Assembly: GCA_026985515.1 (NCBI GenBank)
Contig: JALSQH010000063.1
Location: 1-17,038, forward strand
DNA: 17,038 nucleotides
Source: a bacterium
GTDB taxonomy: Bacteria > JALSQH01
Direction: 5' to 3'
The position numbers and the translations under genes are program-made. Positions within the stretch are counted from its first letter, which is position 1. Each line of letters starts with the position of its first letter. The notes beneath the pieces are model-generated. The model did no database searches. It saw only the letters and a list, made by a program, of their open reading frames with translations, and was not told the DNA's origin. Below are positions 1-7,043 of the stretch, piece by piece.

Positions 1-2
1 CT

Positions 3-350
3 GTCATCGGTGCAGAAATTTTGAAGCATATTGAACAGTTAAAAGATGTACTTCTTGGTACCCTCTATCACCACGAGAGATATGATGGGAGAGGATATCC
101 TGAGGGTTTGAAGGATGGAGAGATTCCATTGATCGCACGAATAATTGCTGTGGCCGATACTTTTGATGCCATGACTTCTGACAGACCATACAGGAAGGCT
201 CTTCCTGACAAGGTTGCTCTTGAGGAACTCATAAAGAACAAGGGTACGCAGTTTGATCCCGATGTTGTGGATGCTTTTGTAAAAGCATTTAAAGATGGTA
301 AGATAATCAGTGCTACCAAAAGAAAGGAGGAGGGAAAAAATGTCCAGTGA
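3..350 (+). CDS. HD-GYP domain protein, C-terminal part (5' end outside the window)
   Basis: This is the C-terminal half of an HD-GYP domain, a metal-dependent phosphodiesterase family that mainly degrades cyclic di-GMP. The frame is open from the first bases of the window, so the start, the HD dyad and any sensor domain lie upstream. The visible part begins with VIGAEIL, which normally follows the family's conserved HP. It then has the family hallmark HHERYDGRGYP and the IIAVADTFDAMTSDRPYR segment. The TTG at position 21 is internal and should not be taken as a start. The stop (348-350) overlaps the start of the downstream CRP-type gene by 11 nt, which suggests translational coupling. Family assignment is firm; which cyclic dinucleotide it acts on is inference. 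Confidence 0.93.
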   Translation, partial: VIGAEILKHIEQLKDVLLGTLYHHERYDGRGYPEGLKDGEIPLIARIIAVADTFDAMTSDRPYRKALPDKVALEELIKNKGTQFDPDVVDAFVKAFKDGKIISATKRKEEGKNVQ

Positions 351-999
351 AATGGAAGAAAGATTATTTAAATTATTTGGAAAAGAATTCCCGGCTGGTA
401 CTGTTCTCACGCGGGAGGGTGATACAGGTGATGAGATGTTCATCATCCAGAGTGGAAAGGTGAAGATTATCAAAAGAGTGGGAGACAGGGAAAAACTTCT
501 GGCGGTCCTTGGTCCTGGAGATTTTTTTGGAGAAATGGCAATACTTCTTCAGGAGCCGAGAAGTGCTGATGCAGTTGTGGAGGAGGATGCAAAGATTCTT
601 GTAATAACCTCTCAGACTTTCAGGGATATGATAAAGGCCAATCCCGATATTGCCTTTAAGATAATGAAGAAACTTGCAAAAAGGGTGAAAGATACCACTG
701 AACAGATTGCGGATTTGCTTTCAAAGGATAAAAATCAGAAGGTGGTAAATGCAGTTTTAAGATTTGCCAGAGAACAGGGTAGAGAAACAGAGGAGGGTAT
801 TGAGATAGAAATCTCGGTTGATGATCTTGCCAAATACACAGGCTTGCCAATGGAGGATGTTGAAGAAGTTCTGAAAAAGATGATGAGAGCGGGTTTAATT
901 TCGATAACGGGGAGAGGATTTGCTGTACCAAGTCTGGAGAAGCTGAACAAATTTCTGGAATATCTGATGATGAAAGAACAATTTGGAGAAATAGACTGA
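340..999 (+). CDS. CRP/FNR-family cyclic nucleotide-binding transcriptional regulator
   Basis: A 219-residue regulator with an N-terminal cyclic-nucleotide-binding beta-barrel (about residues 10-115) and a C-terminal winged helix-turn-helix (about 140-205). The phosphate-binding cassette reads FFGEMAILLQEPRSADAV and keeps the Gly-Glu and Arg-Ser pairs that contact cyclic nucleotides in true cNMP-binding members. The recognition region is around DLAKYTGLPMEDVEEVLKK. No Cys cluster of the FNR type is seen. The ATG at 340 was chosen because AAAGGAGG sits at 323-330 with good spacing; the longer frame from GTG 310 would place the ribosome-binding site inside the gene. It overlaps the HD-GYP gene and lies 10 nt before a class II PDE-like gene, so ligand-binding regulator and possible ligand-degrading enzyme are neighbours. 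The ligand itself is not proven. Confidence 0.93.
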   Translation: MSSEMEERLFKLFGKEFPAGTVLTREGDTGDEMFIIQSGKVKIIKRVGDREKLLAVLGPGDFFGEMAILLQEPRSADAVVEEDAKILVITSQTFRDMIKANPDIAFKIMKKLAKRVKDTTEQIADLLSKDKNQKVVNAVLRFAREQGRETEEGIEIEISVDDLAKYTGLPMEDVEEVLKKMMRAGLISITGRGFAVPSLEKLNKFLEYLMMKEQFGEID

Positions 1000-1009
1000 G
1001 AGGGGGATT

Positions 1010-1777
1010 ATGGAAATCAGAGCATTAGGGGTATATGGAAATCAGCTCCTGAGAAAAAGAACCACCACTTTCATGATCAATCATACTCTGCTTATTGATG
1101 CTGGAGCCATAACAGCATCCCTTACATTGAAGGAACAGGCTGAGATCAATAACATTATTCTGACCCATTCCCATGCTGACCATATAAAGGATATTGCTTT
1201 TCTGGCAGATAATGTTATTGGGAGGAAGCCTGTTTCAATAACTATCTATGGATCAGAAACAGTTATTAACGATGTGAGGGAGCATTACCTGAATGATAAA
1301 ATATGGCCTGATTTTACCATTATTCCATCAACACAGAATCCTGTTTTCAAATATGAGGTAATTGAGGTTGAAAAGGAATTTTCGGTATGTAACTTGAAGA
1401 TAATGCCTGTGAGGGTCAATCACCCCGTTTTTACTACCGGTCTGATTGTCTCTGATGGAAAGGTAACAGTTGCTTTTTCCTCTGATACAAGTCCCACAGA
1501 GAGGTTCTGGGAGGTTGTTAACAGCTACAGAAAGATAGATGCACTTTTTATTGAAACTTCTTTTCCCTCCGAACTGGAAAAACTTGCTGAGGTGAGTGGC
1601 CATCTGACTCCTGCAATGCTCAGTAAGGAGCTGGAGAAATTTAGATTTCTTGGAAAGTCCCGAATCTTTATTTATCACATCAAACCAGCTTTTGAGAGAA
1701 AGGTAAAAAGAGAGATAATGAAATTGGGGATCCCCAATCTCAGGATCCTCAGGCAGAATGAGATCATAAAGCTCTGA
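1010..1777 (+). CDS. class II cyclic-nucleotide phosphodiesterase-like metallo-beta-lactamase-fold hydrolase
   Basis: A 255-residue metallo-beta-lactamase-fold hydrolase that best fits the class II 3',5'-cyclic-nucleotide phosphodiesterase group. Metal-binding motifs appear in order: THSHADHIKD (about residue 52), VNHP (about 138), FSSDTSPTERFW (about 155), SGHLTP (about 196) and YHIKP near residue 222. The HLTP and HIKP motifs and the position of the DT motif argue for the PDE group rather than a glyoxalase-II or RNase Z type. No signal peptide is seen, so it should act in the cytoplasm. The ATG follows GAGAGGGGG 10 nt after the regulator gene, and the stop overlaps the accD start by one base (TGATG). 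Its likely role is to lower the cyclic nucleotide read by the upstream regulator; this is inferred from context. Confidence 0.8.
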   Translation: MEIRALGVYGNQLLRKRTTTFMINHTLLIDAGAITASLTLKEQAEINNIILTHSHADHIKDIAFLADNVIGRKPVSITIYGSETVINDVREHYLNDKIWPDFTIIPSTQNPVFKYEVIEVEKEFSVCNLKIMPVRVNHPVFTTGLIVSDGKVTVAFSSDTSPTERFWEVVNSYRKIDALFIETSFPSELEKLAEVSGHLTPAMLSKELEKFRFLGKSRIFIYHIKPAFERKVKREIMKLGIPNLRILRQNEIIKL

Positions 1778-2547
1778 TGAAGTGTCCCCTTTGCGGAAAA
1801 TTGTTTTCTGAAGAGGAGTTCCTTCATTCTGGTGGGGTGTGTCCTGCCTGTGGTTTTCACTTAAGGTTGAGTGTGGAGCAGAGAATCTCCCTTACCTGTG
1901 ACAGATGGAATTCCCTGTCGCCGGAGCTTGAATATCTGAAGGACCCCCTTGAGTTTAAGGACAGATACCATTATGAAGAGAGGGTTGAAAGGGAAAGAAG
2001 GAAAACAGGAAGAGAAAGTGCCATAGAGCTCGGGAGGTGCTGGGCTGGTGATGTTGATTTCATGATGGGGATTTTTGATTTTGATTTTATGGGTGGAACA
2101 ATGGGAATCGTTGTGGGTGAAAGGATCAGGTATCTTTTTGAATCAGCAATGAGAGAAAAGAAGGCAGTGGTGATTTTTTTCTCTTCAGGTGGTGCAAGGA
2201 TGCAGGAGGGACTCTTCTCCCTTATGCAGATGGCAAAGGTTACAGTGGTGGTTGATGAATTTAAAAGCAGATGCAGGAAACCGTTTATCTCTGTAATTAC
2301 CCATCCAACCACAGGGGGGGTGCTGGCAAGTATTGTTTATCAGGCTGACATTGTAATTGCTGAACCCGGTGCAGATGTGGGTTTTACGGGGAAAAGGGTT
2401 ATAAGGAAGCTCTATAGAAGGAGAATTCCTTCAGATTTTCAAAAGGCTGAAAGAACTCTTGCTCTGGGATATCTTGATGATGTGGTGGATAGAAGAGAGT
2501 TGAAGGATTATCTGGTAAAGGTTGTAGAATTTCTCTCCGATGGGTAA
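1777..2547 (+). CDS. accD: acetyl-CoA carboxylase carboxyltransferase subunit beta
   Basis: AccD forms the carboxyltransferase of acetyl-CoA carboxylase with AccA and transfers the carboxyl group from biotin to acetyl-CoA, giving malonyl-CoA for fatty acid synthesis. The N-terminal zinc ribbon is intact (Cys3, Cys6, Cys22, Cys25). The carboxyltransferase core shows SGGARMQEG (137-145), HPTTGG (176-181) and GFTGKRV (202-208), followed by an IPSDFQKAE segment. At 256 residues it is a little shorter than most family members, mainly at the N-terminus, which starts almost directly with the first Cys pair. It overlaps the preceding gene by one base and folC by 8 nt. The accD-folC order is common in bacteria. 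accA is not in this window. Confidence 0.96.
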   Translation: MKCPLCGKLFSEEEFLHSGGVCPACGFHLRLSVEQRISLTCDRWNSLSPELEYLKDPLEFKDRYHYEERVERERRKTGRESAIELGRCWAGDVDFMMGIFDFDFMGGTMGIVVGERIRYLFESAMREKKAVVIFFSSGGARMQEGLFSLMQMAKVTVVVDEFKSRCRKPFISVITHPTTGGVLASIVYQADIVIAEPGADVGFTGKRVIRKLYRRRIPSDFQKAERTLALGYLDDVVDRRELKDYLVKVVEFLSDG

Positions 2548-3754
2548 AATTGATCTCTTTCTGGAAAATATTTTGGGCAGAAGGGTAAGGCCCGATCTCT
2601 CACCTCTCAGGAGCGCACTGATTGAAGCGGGATTCTCAGAAGGAGATTTTACGAAGGTCCTTGTGACCGGGACCAATGGTAAGGGTTCCACATCTTTCAT
2701 ATTTCACTCAATTTTGAAAATTGCCGGTTTGAAAAGTGGTCTTCTAACTTCCCCTCATATCTGCTCGGTTACAGAGAGAATCAAAATTGATGGTTCATTA
2801 CATGAAGAGGAGTGGATCGAAGCTCTGGAGAATTATCTTCCCATTATCCGGAGATACTCATTGACCTACTATGAAATAACAGTTCTGCTGACCTTTCATT
2901 TTTTCAGAAAATATGGTGTTGACACAGGAATTATGGAAACAGGGATGGGGGGCAGGTGGGATGGTTCCAATGTCTTTGGCGGGGAGTATGGGATTATCAC
3001 TTCTGTGGGACTTGACCATTCTGAATTCCTGGGCAATTCCCTCAGGCAGATTTTTATAGAAAAGGTTGAAATTCTGAGGAGAAGCAGAGCGGGTGTGTCA
3101 GGAGTTAGCAGAAAATTTTTCCGGGAAGTGGATTTTTATCCGCCGGAGGGAATCTACTTTTTCAATGAGGATTTCAATTACAGGAAAGGCGGCAGAATCT
3201 CCACATTTAGAATCAGGGATATAGCGTTCAAAATACCCGGTCTTTCCCCTTTACCTCAGTGGCACAGGAGCGTTGCAATGGCTCTGATGGGGGCTTATTT
3301 GATTCTTGGCAGAGAAGCTCTTATGAAAAAGAAGAATGAAATAGAGAATAGCCTGCCACTTCTGAAGATTCCCGGAAGATGGGATCTGAGAATAATAGAT
3401 GAGAAAGAGGTCCTTCTTGATGTTGCTCATAATCCACAGGCGTGGAGCAGGTTGATACAGAATGTGTACAGATACTTTACAGAGGGAGAAGAACCAGTAT
3501 GGATAATTGGAGTTCTCAGAGATAAAAACTGGAGGTATCTCTTTAACAAACTGGAAGGAAAAGAAGTTTTCTATGTTGAGGTTGGACCTGAGGAGAGGAG
3601 ACTTACCTTTGAGATGGTCAGTGACAGGTACCCTTATGTCAGGTATTGCCCAGGTGTTAAGGAATGCATTGCTGGCATCAGAAGCAGGAAGGTTGTTGTA
3701 ACAGGTTCCTTCTACACAGTTGCTCAGGCTGTATGTCCAGAATTAAAAACCTGA
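2540..3754 (+). CDS. folC: bifunctional folylpolyglutamate synthase / dihydrofolate synthase
   Basis: FolC is a Mur-ligase-like ATP-dependent enzyme that adds glutamate to dihydropteroate and/or to tetrahydrofolates. The 404-residue product has the P-loop TGTNGKGST (43-51), LLTSPHI (69-74), the TYYEITVLL segment, ETGMGGRWDGSN (the usual GGRxDATN with D-G-S-N here), TSVGLDHSEFLG, the EKVEILR lysine segment, PGRWD, LLDVAHNP, VLRDKN and a C-terminal VTGSFYTV. All major family blocks are in order and the gene is full length. The start overlaps the end of accD by 8 nt, so it is probably translationally coupled. The 3' end overlaps the convergent trmFO gene by 12 nt. Whether it performs both reactions cannot be told from sequence alone. 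Confidence 0.95.
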   Translation: MGKIDLFLENILGRRVRPDLSPLRSALIEAGFSEGDFTKVLVTGTNGKGSTSFIFHSILKIAGLKSGLLTSPHICSVTERIKIDGSLHEEEWIEALENYLPIIRRYSLTYYEITVLLTFHFFRKYGVDTGIMETGMGGRWDGSNVFGGEYGIITSVGLDHSEFLGNSLRQIFIEKVEILRRSRAGVSGVSRKFFREVDFYPPEGIYFFNEDFNYRKGGRISTFRIRDIAFKIPGLSPLPQWHRSVAMALMGAYLILGREALMKKKNEIENSLPLLKIPGRWDLRIIDEKEVLLDVAHNPQAWSRLIQNVYRYFTEGEEPVWIIGVLRDKNWRYLFNKLEGKEVFYVEVGPEERRLTFEMVSDRYPYVRYCPGVKECIAGIRSRKVVVTGSFYTVAQAVCPELKT

Positions 3755-5053
3755 TTTGTTCAACCATTTTCTGAAATCTTTAAGGGCTCTTTCACTGTAC
3801 AACTGTTTCTTTTTAAGTTTGTTTTTCACCCTGCGGGGCAGGGGAGCAAACAGTCCGAAATTGATATTACTTGGTTGAAAATTTTCACTTTTTTTCCTGA
3901 GATGAGAGAGGAGGGCACCTGTTGCAGTTGTGTCTGGCGGTATCAGTGGTTCTTTCCCCTCAAAATGGAGTTTCCTTACGAAGTATCCCGCCATAATTCC
4001 GGTGGTTGCAGATTCTATGTATCCTTCAACCCCGGTTATCTGGCCAGCCAGCATAATTTCAGTTCCTTTAATTCTCAAAAACTGGTCCAGAACCTCTGGT
4101 GCATTTATGTAAGTGTTTCTGTGCATACTGCCATATCTGAGAAATTCTGCATTTTTCAGGCATGGTATCATTCTGAAAACTCTCTTTTGTTCCGGATATG
4201 TGAGCTTGGTCTGGAAACCAACAATATTGAAGGCAGTTCCCTCTCTGTTTTCCTTCCGCAGCTGAACCACAGCGTATGGACGTTTACCGGTACGTGGATC
4301 TACAAGTCCAACAGGCTTCATTGGTCCATGGGCGAGGACATCGATTCCCCTCTCAGCCATCTCTTCAATGGGAAGACATCCTTCAAAATGTTTCCCTTTT
4401 TCAAACTCGTGATAAGGAAATTTTTCTGCTTTCATCAATTCTCTGACAAAATTTTTATACTCCTCTTCGGTCAGGGGACAGTTGATGTAATCGGCACCTT
4501 CTCCCTTGTTGTATCTGCTGGCCCAGAAGGCTCTGCTCATGTCTACTGTGTCAGCGTCAACTATGGGGGCAATGGCATCGTAGAAGTAGATGAATTTTTC
4601 ACCAATTATCTTTTTTAATTCTTCCACAAGGGGCTCAGATGTTAGCGGTCCTGTGGCAATTATTACCGGTGGAGACGGAATTTCAGTAACTTCTGTTTTT
4701 ATTATTTTTATCTCTGGCATGGATGAGAGTTTTTCTGTGATGTATTTCGAAAATTTCTCCCTGTCCACAGCAAGGGATTGTCCAGCAGGAACTCTGTACC
4801 TGTCCCCGGCTTCCATAACAATTGAGTTCATCATTCTCATTTCCCGCTTGAGTATCCCGGGAGCGGAGGTTTCGGAATCACTGCGGAAAGAGTTGCTGCA
4901 CACCAGTTCCGAAAAGTACCCTGTTTTGTGTGCAGGTGTTAATTTCCCGGGCCTCATTTCGTACAATTCCACACTGATCCCTTTTCTTGCCAGATACCAG
5001 GCGGCTTCACTACCCGCCAGTCCTGCACCTATTATTTTTACCGGAGATTTCAT
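3743..5053 (-). CDS. trmFO: methylenetetrahydrofolate--tRNA-(uracil-5-)-methyltransferase
   Basis: TrmFO makes 5-methyluridine at position 54 of tRNA, using methylenetetrahydrofolate as carbon donor and FADH2 as reductant. The 436-residue protein has an FAD-binding N-terminus (IIGAGLAGSEAAWYLA, 7-22), the VCSNSFRSD block with Cys52, and the GCLPIEEMAERG block with Cys226; these two cysteines match the pair implicated in catalysis. Further conserved blocks are FYDAIAPIV, PMKPVGLVDPRTGKRPYAV, NIVGFQTKLTYPEQKRVFRM, MHRNTYINAP and AGQITGVEGYIES. The ATG overlaps the pyrE stop by 4 nt (ATGA). It is the last gene of the purL-purF-pyrE-trmFO operon and converges on folC, whose product also works on folates. 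There is no separate terminator between the two convergent genes. Confidence 0.97.
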   Translation of the reverse strand: MKSPVKIIGAGLAGSEAAWYLARKGISVELYEMRPGKLTPAHKTGYFSELVCSNSFRSDSETSAPGILKREMRMMNSIVMEAGDRYRVPAGQSLAVDREKFSKYITEKLSSMPEIKIIKTEVTEIPSPPVIIATGPLTSEPLVEELKKIIGEKFIYFYDAIAPIVDADTVDMSRAFWASRYNKGEGADYINCPLTEEEYKNFVRELMKAEKFPYHEFEKGKHFEGCLPIEEMAERGIDVLAHGPMKPVGLVDPRTGKRPYAVVQLRKENREGTAFNIVGFQTKLTYPEQKRVFRMIPCLKNAEFLRYGSMHRNTYINAPEVLDQFLRIKGTEIMLAGQITGVEGYIESATTGIMAGYFVRKLHFEGKEPLIPPDTTATGALLSHLRKKSENFQPSNINFGLFAPLPRRVKNKLKKKQLYSERALKDFRKWLNKSGF

Positions 5054-5610
5054 CCCAGAAGTTCTGACTTTGTAAAGATGGTTCTGAGCCTGTAGCCTGC
5101 TGACTCGATATTTTCTCTGCCTCCCTCTTCCCTGTCAATAAGAATAATAATAGCCTCAACCTTGTAGCCGGCTTCTTCAACTTTTTTGGCAGCTTCCAAG
5201 CTTGATTTACCTGTTGTTACAACATCATCAACAACCACCACTGGCTCTTTCTTCCGGAGATTTTTCCATCCCTCTATCCACTGCGAAATCCCGTGATCCT
5301 TTGATTCCTTTCTAACGATGAAGGCTGGAATGGGCTCTCCTTCAAGGTAACTCACCAGAGAAACTGCGGTGGCAATTGGATCAGCTCCAATGGTGAGACC
5401 ACCAACTCCCCTTACAGGGGTGCCCAGCTTCTTTATCTCTTCAAAAAAAAGTTTTCCAACCAGATAGCTTCCCTCTGGATGAAGGGTTGTGTGTTTGCTG
5501 TCAAAGTAAAAGTTACTTTTTCTTCCCGATGCAAGGATCACTTCTCTTTCCTCGTAAGATTTTTCGAGTATAATTTTCTTCAATTTTTCCCTCATTTCTG
5601 CAAGGTCCAT
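5050..5610 (-). CDS. pyrE: orotate phosphoribosyltransferase
   Basis: PyrE joins orotate to PRPP to give orotidine 5'-phosphate in pyrimidine synthesis. The 186-residue product shows LASGRKSNFYFDSK (26-39), the GGLTIGADPIA block (70-80), the catalytic flexible loop RKESKDHG (100-107) and the PRPP-binding loop VVVVDDVVTTGKS (124-136). The length is normal for the family. AGGAGG for this gene lies inside the 3' end of purF, just upstream of the ATG, and the start overlaps the purF stop by one base (TAATG). The stop overlaps the trmFO start by 4 nt. A pyrimidine gene embedded in a purine operon suggests balanced nucleotide supply; that is inference. No pyr attenuator is seen. Confidence 0.96.
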   Translation of the reverse strand: MDLAEMREKLKKIILEKSYEEREVILASGRKSNFYFDSKHTTLHPEGSYLVGKLFFEEIKKLGTPVRGVGGLTIGADPIATAVSLVSYLEGEPIPAFIVRKESKDHGISQWIEGWKNLRKKEPVVVVDDVVTTGKSSLEAAKKVEEAGYKVEAIIILIDREEGGRENIESAGYRLRTIFTKSELLG

Positions 5611-7034
5611 TATTTTTCCTCCTCTTTGCTTATTTCAAAGAGTGACATTTGTAAGGTTCTCTCTACCCCTATGGGATCCACCGGATAATTTCCTGTGAAA
5701 CACGCATAACAGAAATTTTCCGCCTTTCCCACCACCTCCATCAATCCTTCAATGCTCAGATAACCAAGGGAATCTGCTTCAAGCTCTTTTCTAATGTCTT
5801 CTATGGAACTCGCCTTCTGTGAGGCGATTAATTCCTTCTGAGCCGGAGTGTCAATGCCGTAGAAACAGGGGTGGGTTACCGGTGGCGAGCTGATTCTCAG
5901 GTGCACCTCCTTTGCCCCGGCATTTCTCAGCATTCTTATTATTTTTCTGCTCGTTGTACCCCTGACAATTGAGTCATCAATTACCACCACTCTTTTACCC
6001 TTTAAAAGATTCTTCACGGGGTTAAGTTTGAGTTTCACTCCTATATCACGCTGTCCCTGTTCCGGTTGTATAAATGTTCTTCCTATGTAGTGGTTTCTAA
6101 TAAGTCCCATCTCAAAGGGAATTCCTGATCTCTGAGAATATCCGATTGCCGCAGGAACCCCTGAGTCTGGAACGGGAATCACCATATCCGCATCAATATA
6201 CTGCTCCTCTGCCAGTTTTTCTCCAAATTTTTTCCTTATTTCATAAACTGAAACACCATCAAAAATCATACTATCAGGTCTTGCAAAGTAAATCAGCTCA
6301 AAGACACAGTAGGATCTTTTGCCTCTTCCAGACAGGTACTTGCTGAAGAGACCACTTTCTCCTATGAATAGAACTTCTCCCGGTTCTATATCCCTTTCAT
6401 ATCTGGCTCCTATCAGGTCAAAAGCGCATGTTTCTGATGCCACCACCCATCCCTCACCAAGTCTTCCAAGCACTAATGGTCTAAAACCATTGGGATCTCT
6501 TGCGGCAATTAGATATCTGGGTGTCAGCATCACCATGGAAAACGCTCCCCGCAATTTATCGAGGGAGTTGACAATCTTATTCTCAATGTACTCAGAGTCG
6601 TCCATAGCTATGAGGTGGAGAAGAATTTCAGTGTCAATGGTGGTGTGAAAAATTGCGCCTTCTCTTTGAAGTTCTTTTCTCAGGATGTCTGCGTTAACAA
6701 TGTTTCCATTGTGGGCAACTGCAAAGGTACCCCAGTGGTATTCCACAACAAGAGGTTGAATATTTCGTGGTGCTGACGCACCATGGGTTGAGTATCTCAC
6801 ATGGCCAATGGCCATATCTCCCGGGAGTTTTCTCAGGATACTTCTTGAGAAAACTTCGGTTACCATTCCCATATGTCTGTAAGTGTATGTTTTACCGGTG
6901 GAACTCTCCATAGAAACTATACCGGCACTCTCCTGACCCCTGTGCTGAAGGGCAAAAAGACCGTAGTATGCCTTCTGAGAGGCATCTTCTACATTGTAGA
7001 AGCCAATAACTCCACACTCATCTCTGAGAGGCAA
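5610..7034 (-). CDS. purF: amidophosphoribosyltransferase, Fe-S type
   Basis: PurF catalyses the first committed step of purine synthesis, PRPP plus glutamine to phosphoribosylamine. The 474-residue protein starts with a short propeptide (MPLRDE) before Cys7, the N-terminal nucleophile of the glutaminase domain, followed by CGVIGFY, HVRYSTHG and AHNGNIVN. The C-terminal phosphoribosyltransferase domain has VIDDSIVRGTTS (351-362). Cys243, Cys390, Cys442 and Cys445 (CYAC) match the [4Fe-4S] cluster ligands of the Bacillus-type enzyme, so a cluster-containing, propeptide-processed form is expected. The start is TTG, preceded by AGGAGGG with a 4-nt spacer; no ATG lies between that site and Cys7. 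It begins 9 nt after the purL stop and overlaps pyrE by one base. Confidence 0.97.
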   Translation of the reverse strand: MPLRDECGVIGFYNVEDASQKAYYGLFALQHRGQESAGIVSMESSTGKTYTYRHMGMVTEVFSRSILRKLPGDMAIGHVRYSTHGASAPRNIQPLVVEYHWGTFAVAHNGNIVNADILRKELQREGAIFHTTIDTEILLHLIAMDDSEYIENKIVNSLDKLRGAFSMVMLTPRYLIAARDPNGFRPLVLGRLGEGWVVASETCAFDLIGARYERDIEPGEVLFIGESGLFSKYLSGRGKRSYCVFELIYFARPDSMIFDGVSVYEIRKKFGEKLAEEQYIDADMVIPVPDSGVPAAIGYSQRSGIPFEMGLIRNHYIGRTFIQPEQGQRDIGVKLKLNPVKNLLKGKRVVVIDDSIVRGTTSRKIIRMLRNAGAKEVHLRISSPPVTHPCFYGIDTPAQKELIASQKASSIEDIRKELEADSLGYLSIEGLMEVVGKAENFCYACFTGNYPVDPIGVERTLQMSLFEISKEEEK

Positions 7035-7043
7035 TATTCCCTC

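Noticed and set aside
3875-4618. 247-residue plus-strand open frame opposite trmFO
   Set aside because: It lies wholly within the well-conserved trmFO gene, has no recognisable domain, and its composition is that of a complement frame.
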